NCBI RefSeq assembly: GCF_001613045.1
Contig: NZ_BDBP01000010.1
Location: forward strand, 1 to 64,000
Source: Nocardia lijiangensis NBRC 108240
GTDB lineage: Bacteria; Actinomycetota; Actinomycetes; Mycobacteriales; Mycobacteriaceae
Length of the DNA stretch: 64,000 bases
Direction: 5' to 3'
In this document: piece after piece, positions 50,651 to 59,711 of the stretch
How positions within the stretch are numbered: position 1 is the stretch's first letter
Layout of the letters: every line of letters starts with the position of its first letter
Notes under the pieces: generated by a model
Told to the model about the DNA's origin: nothing
Seen by the model: only the letters and a program-made list of their open reading frames with translations
The model's database searches: none
Position numbers and translations under genes: made by a program

Positions 50651-51448
50651 ATGACTCTCGATCACGGTGATCCCGGTGACGCGCCGTCGGTGCCCGGTCC
50701 GCTCGGTGCGGTGGTGAACGCGGCGCGGCCTGCTGCGGCGGAGGAAGCGAGAACGGTTGCGGCGGCGACGAATATCGCGACGTTGGCGAGCCTGAGCGAG
50801 GACGGCTCACCGTGGGCGTCGTTCGTGACGTACGGGTTGCTGGACGGTGCGCCGGTGTTGTGTGTGTCGCGGATGGCCGAGCACGGCCGGAATCTGGCGG
50901 CCGATCCGCGGGCCAGTCTGTCGATCGTGGCGCCGGAGGGCCCCGCGGATCCGTTGGCGGGTTCGCGGATCACGCTGGCGGGTGTGGTGGAGCGTCCGGT
51001 GAACGCGGAGTTGGCGGCGGCGCGGGAGGCGCATGTGGCCGCGGTGCCCGCGGCGCGGATGTATGTCGAGTACAGCGATTTCTCGCTGTGGGTGTTGCGG
51101 GTGCGGCGGGTGCGCTGGGTCGGCGGGTACGGGCGGATGGATTCGGCGACGGCCGAGGAGTATCTGGCGGCGGAGCCGGATCCGGTCGCGCCGGTGGCGG
51201 GGCGGGCGATCGCGCATTTGAACGACGATCACGCCGACGCGCTGTTGTCGATGGCGCGGGTGCTCGGTGGTTATCCGGATGCGACGGCGGCGCTGTGTGA
51301 GCGGGCGGATCGGTACGGGCTGGATTTGCGGGTGGAGACGCCGCGTGGGGTGGCGCGGACCCGGGTGGGTTATGCGGAGCGGTTGGACGGTGTCGACGGA
51401 TTGCGTGCGGCGACAGTGGAATTGACGCGGAGGGCGCGAGAGGGCTGA
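50651..51448 (+). CDS. HugZ-like PPOX protein with DUF2470 domain
   Basis: A 265-residue protein: an N-terminal split-barrel PPOX domain (RTVAAATNIATLASLSEDGSPWASFVTYG) and a C-terminal DUF2470 helical domain (AIAHLNDDHADALLSMARVLGG). This combination is found in HugZ-type haem-binding or haem-degrading proteins and in flavin-binding stress proteins. A role in haem use is possible but not shown by the neighbours. ATG 50651. Confidence 0.82.
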   Translation: MTLDHGDPGDAPSVPGPLGAVVNAARPAAAEEARTVAAATNIATLASLSEDGSPWASFVTYGLLDGAPVLCVSRMAEHGRNLAADPRASLSIVAPEGPADPLAGSRITLAGVVERPVNAELAAAREAHVAAVPAARMYVEYSDFSLWVLRVRRVRWVGGYGRMDSATAEEYLAAEPDPVAPVAGRAIAHLNDDHADALLSMARVLGGYPDATAALCERADRYGLDLRVETPRGVARTRVGYAERLDGVDGLRAATVELTRRAREG

Positions 51449-51829
51449 GTTCGCCGTTCGGCTGAGTAGTCCTACGCTTCCGGCCGTGTGCAAGGTCGGT
51501 AATCCTGGCTGTCATGGAGCGGTATCGGGGGTGGTGGCGGACGGCGAGTCTGCCGGTCGTGTCGGATTCAGTTGTCGGCCACGGGGATGGTGCATGATGC
51601 GGCCGCGGATTCTGGGGCGAGTGTGCGGAGATCGCTTCGTGCGGCCGGGCTCGTCGTCGGAGGCGCCGATGCCCCGGTGGGATGTTCCCTCGCCGAGGCG
51701 GCGCGGCTCGATGATTGCGTGGGTCGTTTCCTGCCCTGAGCCCGAGTCGCCGTAGTCGCGATACGCGCCTGCGTGGTGGCGGAACGATCGGGCAAGGACG
51801 CCGACCAGCGACGTTCGCTCGGTGAGTGG
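51449..51829. other. Intergenic region, no supported feature
   Basis: About 380 bp between the HugZ-like gene and the convergent TetR gene. Short frames on both strands lack ribosome-binding sites and family resemblance. No palindrome stands out. Confidence 0.4.
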
Positions 51830-52453
51830 TCAGGCCGGGTCGCGCGCGGGCACGGTGAGCATCGCGACGAGCATGTCGGCGATCTCGGCGGTGTCGGTGT
51901 CGAGGTGCGGGGTGCGGCTGCCGTCCTGGAGTGCGCGTTCGTAGTCGGCGATCAGGGCGAACAGCACGGTGGTCATGGTTTCCATGCGCTGGCGGCGGTG
52001 GCGGGGCGGCAGTTGCGGGAGGGCGGCGTCGAGGCGGGTGGCGATGATGCGGACCGCGGCGCGGTCGGCGCCCGCGAGGCGGCGGGCGTCGGCGATGACG
52101 GGGTGGGTGCGGATGACTTCGAGGAATCGTCCGTAGTGGCTGGCGCGGTCTTGTCCGACGAGTTCGAGCATGGGGCCGACCAGCATGCCGACCAGTGCGT
52201 GCGGATCGGTGCCGGTGCCGTCGGCTTCGTGGGCGGCGAGCATTTCCATGCGGCGCTGTTCGAGCAGGTTCATTCTGCGCTCGACGATGGCTTCGACGAG
52301 TCCGTTGCGGGAGTCGAAGTAGTAGTGCACGGCGGAGTTGTTGCGCTGGCCCGCGGCGGCGGCGATGTCGCGCAGCGGGACGTCGACGCCGCGTTCGGCG
52401 ATGAGCCGCTCCCCCGCGGCGAGGAGGGCGGCGCGCGAGTCCTCGGCTTGCAT
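51830..52453 (-). CDS. TetR-family repressor
   Basis: A 207-residue TetR protein. The helix-turn-helix (VPLRDIAAAAGQRNNSAVHYYFDSRNGL) lies at about residues 25-52. RNNSAVHYYF is typical of repressors whose ligand is unknown. ATG 52453 is used; a GTG 52459 start adds two residues. It is divergent from the LLM oxidoreductase gene, the probable target, with a promoter between them at 52482. Confidence 0.85.
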   Translation of the reverse strand: MQAEDSRAALLAAGERLIAERGVDVPLRDIAAAAGQRNNSAVHYYFDSRNGLVEAIVERRMNLLEQRRMEMLAAHEADGTGTDPHALVGMLVGPMLELVGQDRASHYGRFLEVIRTHPVIADARRLAGADRAAVRIIATRLDAALPQLPPRHRRQRMETMTTVLFALIADYERALQDGSRTPHLDTDTAEIADMLVAMLTVPARDPA

Positions 52454-52481
52454 GGACACCCACTGTACTGAACCCGAGTCT

Positions 52482-52510
52482 TGACCTTGTTAAGCACGAG
52501 TGATTAATTG
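52482..52510 (+). promoter_or_regulatory. Promoter of LLM oxidoreductase gene
   Basis: TTGACC (52482-52487), 17 bp, TTAATT (52505-52510). It lies 82 bp upstream of the LLM ATG and 29 bp from the divergent TetR start, so the TetR protein could repress both. Confidence 0.5.
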
Positions 52511-52591
52511 GCTGGGAGATGTGTGCCGTGGGCGCGCCGCGTCCACCGACGACCCGTTGCCCGGCAACGACCGAGCAGGAAGGCTGATCCC

Positions 52592-53467
52592 ATGCGGTTC
52601 ACCTACGCGGAGACGATGACCGACCCGTCCTACTACGTGCCTTTGGCGCAAGCCGCCGAGGCGGCCGGGTACACGTCGATGGCGGTGGCCGACAGCGTCG
52701 CCTATCCGCGCGACTCCGACGCCACCTACCCCTACACCCCGGACGGCAGCCGGGAGTTCCTCGAGGACAAGCCGTTCATCGAGGCGTTCGTGCTGTCGGC
52801 GGCGATGGCGGCCGTGACGACCACGCTGCGGTTCACCCCGTTCGTGCTGAAGCTGCCGATCCGCCCGCCGGTGCTGGTGGCCAAGCAGGCGGCCTCGGTG
52901 GCGGCGCTGAGCGGCAATCGGTTCGGCCTCGGCGTCGGGATCAGCCCGTGGCCGGACGACTTCGAGATCATGGACGTGCCGTTCGAGAAGCGCGGCGCGC
53001 GCATGGACGAGTGCGTCGACATCGTGCGCGGGCTCACCGCGGGCGGCTATTTCGAGTACCACGGCGAGTTCTACGACCTGCCGCCGATCAAGATCAATCC
53101 GGTGCCCACCGAGCCGATCCCGATCCTGATCGGCGGGCACAGCGGTCCGGCCCTACGGCGTGCCGCCCAGCGCGGCGACGGCTGGATGCACGCGGGCGGC
53201 GATCCCGCCGAGCTCGACCGGCTGCTGGCGAAGCTGGACAAGCTGCGTGCCGAGTACGGGACGCGCAAGGACTTCGAGGTGCACGTCATCTCGCTGGACG
53301 GTTTCACCGTCGACGGCGTGAAGCGCTTGGAGGACAAGGGCGTCACCGATGTCATCGTGGGTTTCCGCAATCCGTACACCCGTGACCAGGACACCGAGAG
53401 CCTGGACACGAAGATCGCGAACCTGTCCCGGTTCGCCGAACACGTCGTCGCGCGCACCGCGTCCTGA
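52592..53467 (+). CDS. LLM-class flavin-dependent oxidoreductase (probably F420)
   Basis: A 291-residue luciferase-like monooxygenase-fold protein. It has typical barrel elements: AGYTSMAVADSV, LSGNRFGLGVGISPWPDDFEI and IPILIGGHSGPALRRAAQRGDGWMHAGG. In actinobacteria this subgroup usually uses F420. It should oxidise or reduce a small aldehyde/alcohol substrate. AGGAAGG lies 7-9 nt before ATG 52592. Monocistronic and divergent from a TetR gene. Confidence 0.85.
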   Translation: MRFTYAETMTDPSYYVPLAQAAEAAGYTSMAVADSVAYPRDSDATYPYTPDGSREFLEDKPFIEAFVLSAAMAAVTTTLRFTPFVLKLPIRPPVLVAKQAASVAALSGNRFGLGVGISPWPDDFEIMDVPFEKRGARMDECVDIVRGLTAGGYFEYHGEFYDLPPIKINPVPTEPIPILIGGHSGPALRRAAQRGDGWMHAGGDPAELDRLLAKLDKLRAEYGTRKDFEVHVISLDGFTVDGVKRLEDKGVTDVIVGFRNPYTRDQDTESLDTKIANLSRFAEHVVARTAS

Positions 53468-53485
53468 GGGGCATACCGTGGTGCG

Positions 53486-54331
53486 GTGAGCGTCGCGGAG
53501 CGGGTGGGTGAGTCGCTGGGTGTCGCCGTCCGTGCGGTGACCGATCTCGGGTCGGGTCACGGATGGACGCTGCACCGCGCGGAGCTGGCCGACGGTCGCG
53601 CCGTGTTCGTCAAGGCCGCGGCGGACCGGGCTGGGGTGTTCGCGGCGGAGGCGGCGGGTCTGCGCTGGCTGGGTGCAGGGAATTCCGCGCTGGTTCCGCC
53701 GGTGCTGGCGGCCGAGGACGGCATGCTGGTGCTGCCGTGGTTGCCGGATGCCGCGCCCTCCCCTGCCGCGGCGGACCGCTTCGGGCGGGATCTCGCACTG
53801 CTGCACGCGGATTCGCCGGATGTGTTCGGTGCGCCGTGGCCCGGCTGGATCGCGGAGCTTCCGCTGGACAACACACCGGGCAAGGGGCCGTGGGCGCGCT
53901 GGTACGCCGAGCGCAGGCTGCGGCCGTTCGTGTCGCGCACCGCGGAGGTGCTGGGTGCGGAGGGTGTGCGGCTGCTGGAGCGGGTGATGGATGCGATCGA
54001 GGAGCTGGCGGGCCCGCCCGAGCCGCCCGCCCGTATTCACGGTGATCTGTGGTCGGGCAACCTGCGCTGGACCGGCGAGCGCGTGATGCTGATCGATCCG
54101 GCCGCGCACGGTGGGCACCGGGAGACCGATCTGGCCATGCTCGCGCTCTTCGGCGCACCGCACCTGGACCGCGTCCTGGCTGCCTACGAGCAGACCCGCC
54201 CGTTGGCGGCGGGCTGGCGGTCCCGTGTCCCGCTGCACCAGCTGCATCCACTGCTCGTGCACGTCGCGCTGTTCGGCGCGGGGTACCGGGCACAGACTCT
54301 CGCCGCCGCTCGCGCGGCGCTGTCGGGGTGA
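53486..54331 (+). CDS. Fructosamine/ketosamine kinase-like protein
   Basis: A 281-residue protein kinase-fold phosphotransferase of the fructosamine-3-kinase family. The N-terminal lobe is LGSGHGWTLHRAELADGRAVFVKAA (Lys). The catalytic loop HGDLWSGNLRW (D, N) and the metal-binding Asp in VMLIDPAAHGG are present, and HRETDLAMLALFG completes the family signature. It phosphorylates a glycated amine, aiding protein repair. Start GTG 53486; 18 bp after the LLM stop, so the two may be co-transcribed. Confidence 0.85.
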   Translation: MSVAERVGESLGVAVRAVTDLGSGHGWTLHRAELADGRAVFVKAAADRAGVFAAEAAGLRWLGAGNSALVPPVLAAEDGMLVLPWLPDAAPSPAAADRFGRDLALLHADSPDVFGAPWPGWIAELPLDNTPGKGPWARWYAERRLRPFVSRTAEVLGAEGVRLLERVMDAIEELAGPPEPPARIHGDLWSGNLRWTGERVMLIDPAAHGGHRETDLAMLALFGAPHLDRVLAAYEQTRPLAAGWRSRVPLHQLHPLLVHVALFGAGYRAQTLAAARAALSG

Positions 54332-54346
54332 GGGAGCGCCCGCGCC

Positions 54347-55126
54347 TCAGGAAGCCAACGCCGCCAGGTGTTTTCGGGTCTCGGCGTCGGCGGGGAAGAA
54401 CGATTCGATGGCCAGTTCGGCGACCGTGACGTTCATCGGTGTGCCGAAAACCGTGGTGACGGACAGCAACGACAGTTCCTGGCCTTCGTGGCGCAACCGC
54501 AGCGGCACGGCGGCCTGATCCGGTTCCGGAAGTGCGACCTCGGTTTCGCCGCCCGGGTAGGCGCGCAACTCCTCGCGCAACGCGATCAGTTCCGGTGCGC
54601 CGGTGACCTCGATCTGCCGGGACAACCGGGCGAACAGGTGCCCGCGCCATTCGGCGAGGTTGACGATCCGCGGCGCGAGGCCACCGGGGTGCAGGCTCAG
54701 CCGCAGCACGTTCACCGGCGCGGTCAGTAGCCGTGTGTCGATGCCGGTGAGCATCACGGCCACACCGGCATTGGCGTCGACCATGTTCCAGCTCCGGTCG
54801 ATGGCCAGCGCCGGGTAGGGCTCGTGGCCGACGAGGATCTGCCGCATCGCCTGCCGCACGGCGTCCATCTCGGGGGTGTCCATGGTCGGTTCGGCGTACG
54901 CGGGCGCGTAGCCGGCGGCCAGCAGAAGGCGGTTGCGTTCCCGCAGCGGAATGTCGAGGTGGTCGCACAGATGCGCGAGCATCGCCCGGCTGGGGGTGGC
55001 GCGACCGGTCTCGATGAAACTGAGGTGGCGGGCGGAGGTTTCGGCGCGACCGGCGAGCTCGAGCTGGCTCAATCGCCGCTCGAGACGCCAGTGCCGCAGC
55101 AGATTGCCCGCCGTCGGAGTACTCAC
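54347..55126 (-). CDS. XRE-family regulator with MmyB-like domain
   Basis: A 259-residue regulator with an XRE helix-turn-helix (SQLELAGRAETSARHLSFIETGRATPSRAML) and an MmyB-like ligand-binding domain (ALAIDRSWNMVDANAGVAVMLTGI, LLSVTTVFGTPMNVTVAELAIESFFPAD). The paralogue at 47289 has the same architecture but low identity. It ends 15 bp from the kinase stop, convergently. The target is unknown; no divergent oxidoreductase gene is adjacent. Confidence 0.85.
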   Translation of the reverse strand: MSTPTAGNLLRHWRLERRLSQLELAGRAETSARHLSFIETGRATPSRAMLAHLCDHLDIPLRERNRLLLAAGYAPAYAEPTMDTPEMDAVRQAMRQILVGHEPYPALAIDRSWNMVDANAGVAVMLTGIDTRLLTAPVNVLRLSLHPGGLAPRIVNLAEWRGHLFARLSRQIEVTGAPELIALREELRAYPGGETEVALPEPDQAAVPLRLRHEGQELSLLSVTTVFGTPMNVTVAELAIESFFPADAETRKHLAALAS

Positions 55127-55195
55127 CCCGCCGATCCTACGAATCCGGCGGGCGTCGCACGATTACCCCGCGGGTAATGGCCGCGCGTCCCGGAC

Positions 55196-55555
55196 CTAGA
55201 GCGCGGTGCCGCGGAGGGTGCGGTCGGCCGCCAGGTACGCCCGCGACACGGCCGAGGTCATGATGTCGAGCAGATCGACGACGAGCGAGCAGTCGAGTAC
55301 CGGCTCCGCACCGTCGCGCAGCTGCGCGAGCCCGGATTTCACGCCTTCGTGGACCGCGTGCTGGACCTCGTCGATCGGCACGCCGTCCAGCGCCCACAGG
55401 GTGGTGTGGCGTTCGAGGGTGCGCAGCATGCCGTCCAGCGACGTGTCGGCGTCTTCCACCAATGCCAGGGCGAGATCCAGGCCCATGCGGATCGCCGTGC
55501 CGAAATCCCGCACCGGAGCCGGCGTGCCGTCGTCCTCGGCGTCGTTGGGGCCCAT
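55196..55555 (-). CDS. RsbRD-N-like helical protein
   Basis: A 119-residue helical protein. SLDGMLRTLERHTTLWALDGVPIDEVQHAVHEGVKSGLAQL resembles the RsbRD N-terminal/PucR-associated sensor helices that precede regulatory domains in Nocardia, but here no further domain follows. ATG 55555 is preferred because the acidic leader after it begins there. It may be a stand-alone sensor or partner module. Single gene. Confidence 0.55.
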   Translation of the reverse strand: MGPNDAEDDGTPAPVRDFGTAIRMGLDLALALVEDADTSLDGMLRTLERHTTLWALDGVPIDEVQHAVHEGVKSGLAQLRDGAEPVLDCSLVVDLLDIMTSAVSRAYLAADRTLRGTAL

Positions 55556-55769
55556 GTGGATTCCGCTTCCTCCCGATGTGCCCCCACGGTATCGACCGGC
55601 AACCACCGGAAGCGATACGGTGGCGCGAATTCGGCAAACACCCCCGGCCGAGGATCTGGTCATTGTGACCAACCCCAAACCCGGCGGCTCCGGTTGCTAT
55701 CCGATCGTCTCGCGTCGCCGCCGGGCAACGGTCGAGCACCCGCCGGTTCGCCGCAGCGGTCCGGACCGA

Positions 55770-56468
55770 TCAGATCGGCTGGAAACCCGCGCCCACCTCT
55801 CCGCGCGCATCCAGGTCGGCCACCACCGCACGAATGTCGGTACCCACTTCCGGGCCGAAGCAACCCACCCCGAGATAGGCGTTCACCATGCCGACGAGGG
55901 TGGAGCCGACCAGCACCGGTGCGCCGGAGTCGCCTTCCAGCACGCACAGCTGGGTCCAGGTGTCGGTCGCCGCGCCGAGGGCGCCCCATGTGACGCCGCA
56001 GGTGGTTCCGGTGGTGCGGCCCTTCTTGCAGACGACCGTCGGGAACTGAGCGGGCGCACCGAGACCGGTGATCGCGATATCACCCAGCTGCCGTACCGGC
56101 GTGACGCGCTCGGCGGCGAACTCGATGATCGCGTAGTCCAGGACGGGGTCGGAGTGGGCGAACCGGCCGACGACGCCGTAGTTGGGCTCGGATTCGGCCA
56201 GCACCGACGCACCCGCCTCACCGCAGTGCCCGGCGGTGAGGCCGACCAGCCGTCCGGCGCGGTCGTGCCCGATGGCGGTGAGCGTGCACTCGGCCAGATT
56301 GCCGACGACGATGCCCGAGCCACCGCCGAGCACCGGCGGATCGGCCGCGGTCGCCGTGCCCGCGACCGGCGCGAGAAATACCGTCGCCGCGATCGCGAAC
56401 GCGGATGCGCCGCGCACCGCGGCGGTGCGCCGTCGGGTGCCGCCGCGACCTGCCGGTAGCCGACTCAT
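55770..56468 (-). CDS. Secreted S1-family serine protease
   Basis: A 232-residue extracellular chymotrypsin-fold protease. The N-terminal Sec signal ends near TATA-ADP. The triad is H81 (LTAGHCG), D111 (LDYAII) and S181 (LEGDSGAP), with the alpha-lytic/streptogrisin-like fold and two likely disulfide Cys pairs (CTL...HCG, VCK...TCG). No pro-domain is visible, unlike alpha-lytic protease. AGAGGAG lies 5 nt before ATG 56468. Secreted, likely degrades host or environmental proteins. Confidence 0.9.
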   Translation of the reverse strand: MSRLPAGRGGTRRRTAAVRGASAFAIAATVFLAPVAGTATAADPPVLGGGSGIVVGNLAECTLTAIGHDRAGRLVGLTAGHCGEAGASVLAESEPNYGVVGRFAHSDPVLDYAIIEFAAERVTPVRQLGDIAITGLGAPAQFPTVVCKKGRTTGTTCGVTWGALGAATDTWTQLCVLEGDSGAPVLVGSTLVGMVNAYLGVGCFGPEVGTDIRAVVADLDARGEVGAGFQPI

Positions 56469-56646
56469 CGAAGCTCCTCTCCGCGGGTCGGCAGCCGAAC
56501 ACGCCGCCGACGGTCCTTGGTTCTGATGAGGACTACCGCGAACCAGCGAGGGCAAACAACACCGAGGTCCGGCAGGCTTCCTTCGATATCTCGGCTCATC
56601 TACGCTGTGGGTGGGTTTGTGTCGAAGACAACCCCCGGGAGTGGCC

Positions 56647-58233
56647 GTGCGGAGAGATCGGCGGAGAATTCCGGGTCTCGCGGCGCTGCTGGCCGCGGGA
56701 CTGCTCGTCGGCGGCTGCGTCGACGCCCCCGCACCCGAGACACCCCCCATCACCTCCGCCGCCATGCCGAACCAGGTCGCCGGGGTGACGATCCCCGACG
56801 GACAGATCGATGCTGCGGTCGACCGCCTCGACGGGCTCGTCGACAGCCTGTTGCAATCCTCGCGGATCCCCGGACTCGCGGTCGCCGTCGTGCATAGCGG
56901 AAAAGTGGTGTACCGCAAAGGTTTCGGCGTGCGTTCCGTGGACTCCGACGCCAAGGTGGGCCCGGAGACGGTGTTCCAGCTGGCGTCGGTGTCGAAGTCC
57001 CTCGCCGCGACCGTCGTAGCCCGGCAGGTCGCCACGGGCGCGGTCCAATGGGATACGCCGGTGCACCGGCTCATGCCCTCGTTCGCGCTGAACGATCCCT
57101 ACGTCACCGACAAAGTCACCGTCGGCGACCTCTTCGCGCACCGGTCCGGCCTCCCCGATCACGCAGGCGACCTGCTCGAAGACCTCGGCTACGACCGCGA
57201 CCAGGTCCTGGAACGCCTGCGGCAATTGCCGCTGGAACCGTTCCGAGACTCCTACGCCTACACCAACTTCGGCCTCACTGCCGCCGCCGTCGCGGTCGCC
57301 ACCGCCGCGGGCGACGACTGGGAATCGTTGTCGGACAAGGAGATCTACCGGCCGCTCGGCATGAGCTCGACGAGCTCGCGCTACAGCGACTTCCGCGCCC
57401 GCGCCGATCGCGCCGATGGACACGTGCTGGTCAACGGCGCGTACCGGGTCGCCGATCCGCCCCGGCAGCCCGACGCCCAGTCCCCCGCGGGCGGGGTGAG
57501 TTCGTCGGTGGACGATCTGACCAAATGGATGACGATGGTCCTCGCCGACGGAGCCGTCGACGGTCGGCCACACCTCGCACCCGACGCGCTGCAACCGGCC
57601 GTGTCACCGCAAGCGGTCTCGGCGCCGCCCAAGACCTTCGACTCGCGCGCAGGCTTCTATGGATACGGCTTCAACGTGGGGGTCTCCCCGGCGGGACGGG
57701 TGGTACTCGGCCATTCGGGCGCTTTCGATCTCGGCGCCGCGACCGCGTTCACCCTCATCCCCTCCGCTGACGTCGGCATCGTGACACTCACCAACGCCGC
57801 GCCCATCGGGGTGCCGGAAACGCTCAACGCGGAATTCGCCGACCTCGTCCAGTTCGGCACCATCCGCGAAGACTGGCGTGCGCTCTACCGCGAGGCGTTC
57901 GCCCCGCTCAGCGCACCGGGCGGCAGCCTGGCAGGCGCGAAGCCACCCGCCCAGCCCGCGCCCCCGCAGCCGCTGCCCTCCTACGCGGGCCGCTACGACA
58001 ACCCCTACTACGGTCCGGCCACGGTCACCGTCGAGGACGATTCGCTCACCCTCGCCCTCGGGCCCGAGGACATGCGTTTCCCGTTGCGCCACTGGGACGG
58101 TGACACGTTCGTGTTCACCCCCAGCGGCGAGAACGCCACCACGGGCTCGGTCTCGCGCGCCACGTTCGCCGGGAACGCCCTGACCCTCGAGTACTTCGAC
58201 GCCGAGGGGCTCGGCACCTTCACCCGCGGCTGA
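56647..58233 (+). CDS. Serine hydrolase/beta-lactamase-family lipoprotein
   Basis: A 528-residue protein of the class C beta-lactamase/AmpC-like fold. The lipobox VGGC (Cys24) follows a basic, hydrophobic leader, so it should be membrane-anchored outside the cell. The active site is SVSK (S115-x-x-K118), with YTN (YAYTNFGL) and HSG later (GHSGAFDLG). The C-terminal domain (about 440-528) is a beta-rich add-on seen in penicillin-binding-like hydrolases. It may act on peptidoglycan or esters. Start GTG 56647 with GGGAG upstream. Confidence 0.85.
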   Translation: MRRDRRRIPGLAALLAAGLLVGGCVDAPAPETPPITSAAMPNQVAGVTIPDGQIDAAVDRLDGLVDSLLQSSRIPGLAVAVVHSGKVVYRKGFGVRSVDSDAKVGPETVFQLASVSKSLAATVVARQVATGAVQWDTPVHRLMPSFALNDPYVTDKVTVGDLFAHRSGLPDHAGDLLEDLGYDRDQVLERLRQLPLEPFRDSYAYTNFGLTAAAVAVATAAGDDWESLSDKEIYRPLGMSSTSSRYSDFRARADRADGHVLVNGAYRVADPPRQPDAQSPAGGVSSSVDDLTKWMTMVLADGAVDGRPHLAPDALQPAVSPQAVSAPPKTFDSRAGFYGYGFNVGVSPAGRVVLGHSGAFDLGAATAFTLIPSADVGIVTLTNAAPIGVPETLNAEFADLVQFGTIREDWRALYREAFAPLSAPGGSLAGAKPPAQPAPPQPLPSYAGRYDNPYYGPATVTVEDDSLTLALGPEDMRFPLRHWDGDTFVFTPSGENATTGSVSRATFAGNALTLEYFDAEGLGTFTRG

Positions 58234-58239
58234 CGCGAT

Positions 58240-58749
58240 TCACCTGGTGCGGTCGAACACGCCGCGCAGATACGCCGCCTGGCCGGCGTGCTGCAGGTCG
58301 TCGGAGATCACGCTCACCAGGCGCACGGCGAGTGTGACCGGCGGGTCCCAGCGAATGTCGACCACCCTCGCCAGGTCCTTGTCGGACAGGTCCCGCACGA
58401 AGTCGAGGGTCTGTTCGTGGACGGCGTCGTAGTAGCCGGACAGCAGTTCGGCCGGGGCGCGGACCAGCGCTACGTCGTCGGGGCCGTCGCCGTAACCGGT
58501 CGCCCGTTCATCGAAGGGCAGCCCGAAGCGGCCGTACCAGCCCTGCGCGGTCCACACCTGCTCGGTGTGCGCCACCTCCGCGAGGTGATCGTCCTGCACG
58601 CGGGTCAGATGCCAGATCAACCAGGCGATCGTGTTGGCGCCCGGATCGATCCGGAAAGTCAGCGCGTCCTCGCCGAGTCCGTCGACGGCCTCGTGCACCA
58701 CCTCCCTGACCCGCTCGTACCCGTCGGTGAGCAGCTGTGCGCTCGTCAT
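58240..58749 (-). CDS. DinB/mycothiol-transferase-like (DUF664) protein
   Basis: A 169-residue four-helix-bundle protein of the DinB/YfiT DUF664 group. The metal-binding His occur as AWLIWHLTRVQD (first) and VSVISDDLQHAGQAAYLRG (last). Mycothiol-dependent transferases of actinobacteria belong to this family; the thiol and substrate are inference. AGGGAGG lies 8 nt before ATG 58749. A perfect 15-bp tandem repeat lies 34-63 bp upstream. Confidence 0.82.
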   Translation of the reverse strand: MTSAQLLTDGYERVREVVHEAVDGLGEDALTFRIDPGANTIAWLIWHLTRVQDDHLAEVAHTEQVWTAQGWYGRFGLPFDERATGYGDGPDDVALVRAPAELLSGYYDAVHEQTLDFVRDLSDKDLARVVDIRWDPPVTLAVRLVSVISDDLQHAGQAAYLRGVFDRTR

Positions 58750-58782
58750 CGCCACCGCCTCCCTGCGTCGTCGATGTGCTGC

Positions 58783-58812
58783 GTCCTGGAAAACCTAGTC
58801 CTGGAAAACCTA
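58783..58812. repeat. Perfect 15-bp tandem repeat upstream of DUF664 gene
   Basis: GTCCTGGAAAACCTA occurs twice in a row, at 58783-58797 and 58798-58812. On the gene's strand it reads TAGGTTTTCCAGGAC twice, ending 34 bp before its start, and may be a pair of regulator half-sites or a promoter duplication. Confidence 0.7.
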
Positions 58813-58948
58813 CCCACTACCGCGCCCGCTACGCCGCGGTGTCACAGCGGCGCGCACACCGGCGATATGCACTGCACCCCGCCGAACCAGATCATCCCCC
58901 GCACGACCGGAGCCCCTCGTTTGCATCGACGCACCCAGTGAGGACACC

Positions 58949-59311
58949 GTGACGTCATCCGAGTTCCCGCACCTCGGACCTCGCCTCGACGATATCGACC
59001 AGCTGCGCAATCAGGCACGGCTGTCGGTCCGCCGCCGTGACGCCATGGGCGCGGTGCGCGATCTGCACCGGGCCGAAGCCATCGCCGAAGAACTGGCACG
59101 CGACGCCGAGCGACGGCTACCGCGGCATGCTGCGGTGCTGGAGGTGCTGGTGCGCGTCATCGAGCTGGAAGCCGAGATCGCCCGCGGTATCGACAGCGGC
59201 GCCCTCGGCGACGTCAGCGCGTTGAGCGAGGCGCTGATCAGATTCAGCGTGCGGTTGTGCGTGCATGGCAACCCGGGCGTCAGCGGCCAGTGCGGGCCCG
59301 AGTGCCGATGA
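58949..59311 (+). CDS. Hypothetical helical protein
   Basis: A 120-residue charged helical protein (RLDDIDQLRNQARLSVRRRDAMGAVRDLHRAEAIAEELARDAERRL, then VLEVLVRVIELEAEIARGI) with a C-terminal Cys-rich tail (LCVHGNPGVSGQCGPECR). No family recognised; heptad-like regularity suggests a coiled coil. GTG 58949 has GAGG 5 nt upstream. It is divergent from the DUF664 gene. Confidence 0.6.
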   Translation: MTSSEFPHLGPRLDDIDQLRNQARLSVRRRDAMGAVRDLHRAEAIAEELARDAERRLPRHAAVLEVLVRVIELEAEIARGIDSGALGDVSALSEALIRFSVRLCVHGNPGVSGQCGPECR

Positions 59312-59362
59312 ATGCGCGAACCTGTCCGAGCCGACCCTGCAATCCGGCCCGGACAACGCGCC

Positions 59363-59524
59363 TCAGGCGCCGTGACGCCTGCGTTGTGCGTCCTCGGCGA
59401 TGAGGCGCAGGCAGGTCTCGTGCGCGGTCTCTGCGGGATACCGTTCGTTGCGCAGCCGCAGCATCGCCTGCGCCACATCGATGCCCAGCACGCTCGACAG
59501 CCGCACGGCATCGACCTTCGACAT
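59363..59524 (-). CDS. Small helical protein (53 residues)
   Basis: A 53-residue protein: SKVDAVRLSSVLGIDVAQAMLRLRNERYPAETAHETCLRLIAED. GGAGG lies 6 nt before ATG 59524, which supports a real gene. It is predicted as two helices, with no family resemblance. A longer frame upstream in the same register has no ribosome-binding site. Unknown function; it lies convergent to the helical hypothetical gene. Confidence 0.55.
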   Translation of the reverse strand: MSKVDAVRLSSVLGIDVAQAMLRLRNERYPAETAHETCLRLIAEDAQRRRHGA

Positions 59525-59711
59525 GTGATTCCTCCGTTTGAACTCTGTTGAAAAGCGAATGATCCGACCATGACGTACCCGAACAACAGCCCACCGAACC
59601 CTCGGAGATCCTGCCGCGCCCGCAAACTCGGCCCACAACCGCCCCCGGCAAATCCGCCGCACACGGTCTCGCCCGCTCGTTTCGCACTGCCCTGACCCGC
59701 CGGCTGCCACC

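Noticed and set aside
50970..52463. Open frame opposite the HugZ-like gene running into the TetR gene
   Set aside because: Arg/Pro/His-rich low-complexity product, a shadow of GC-rich codons.
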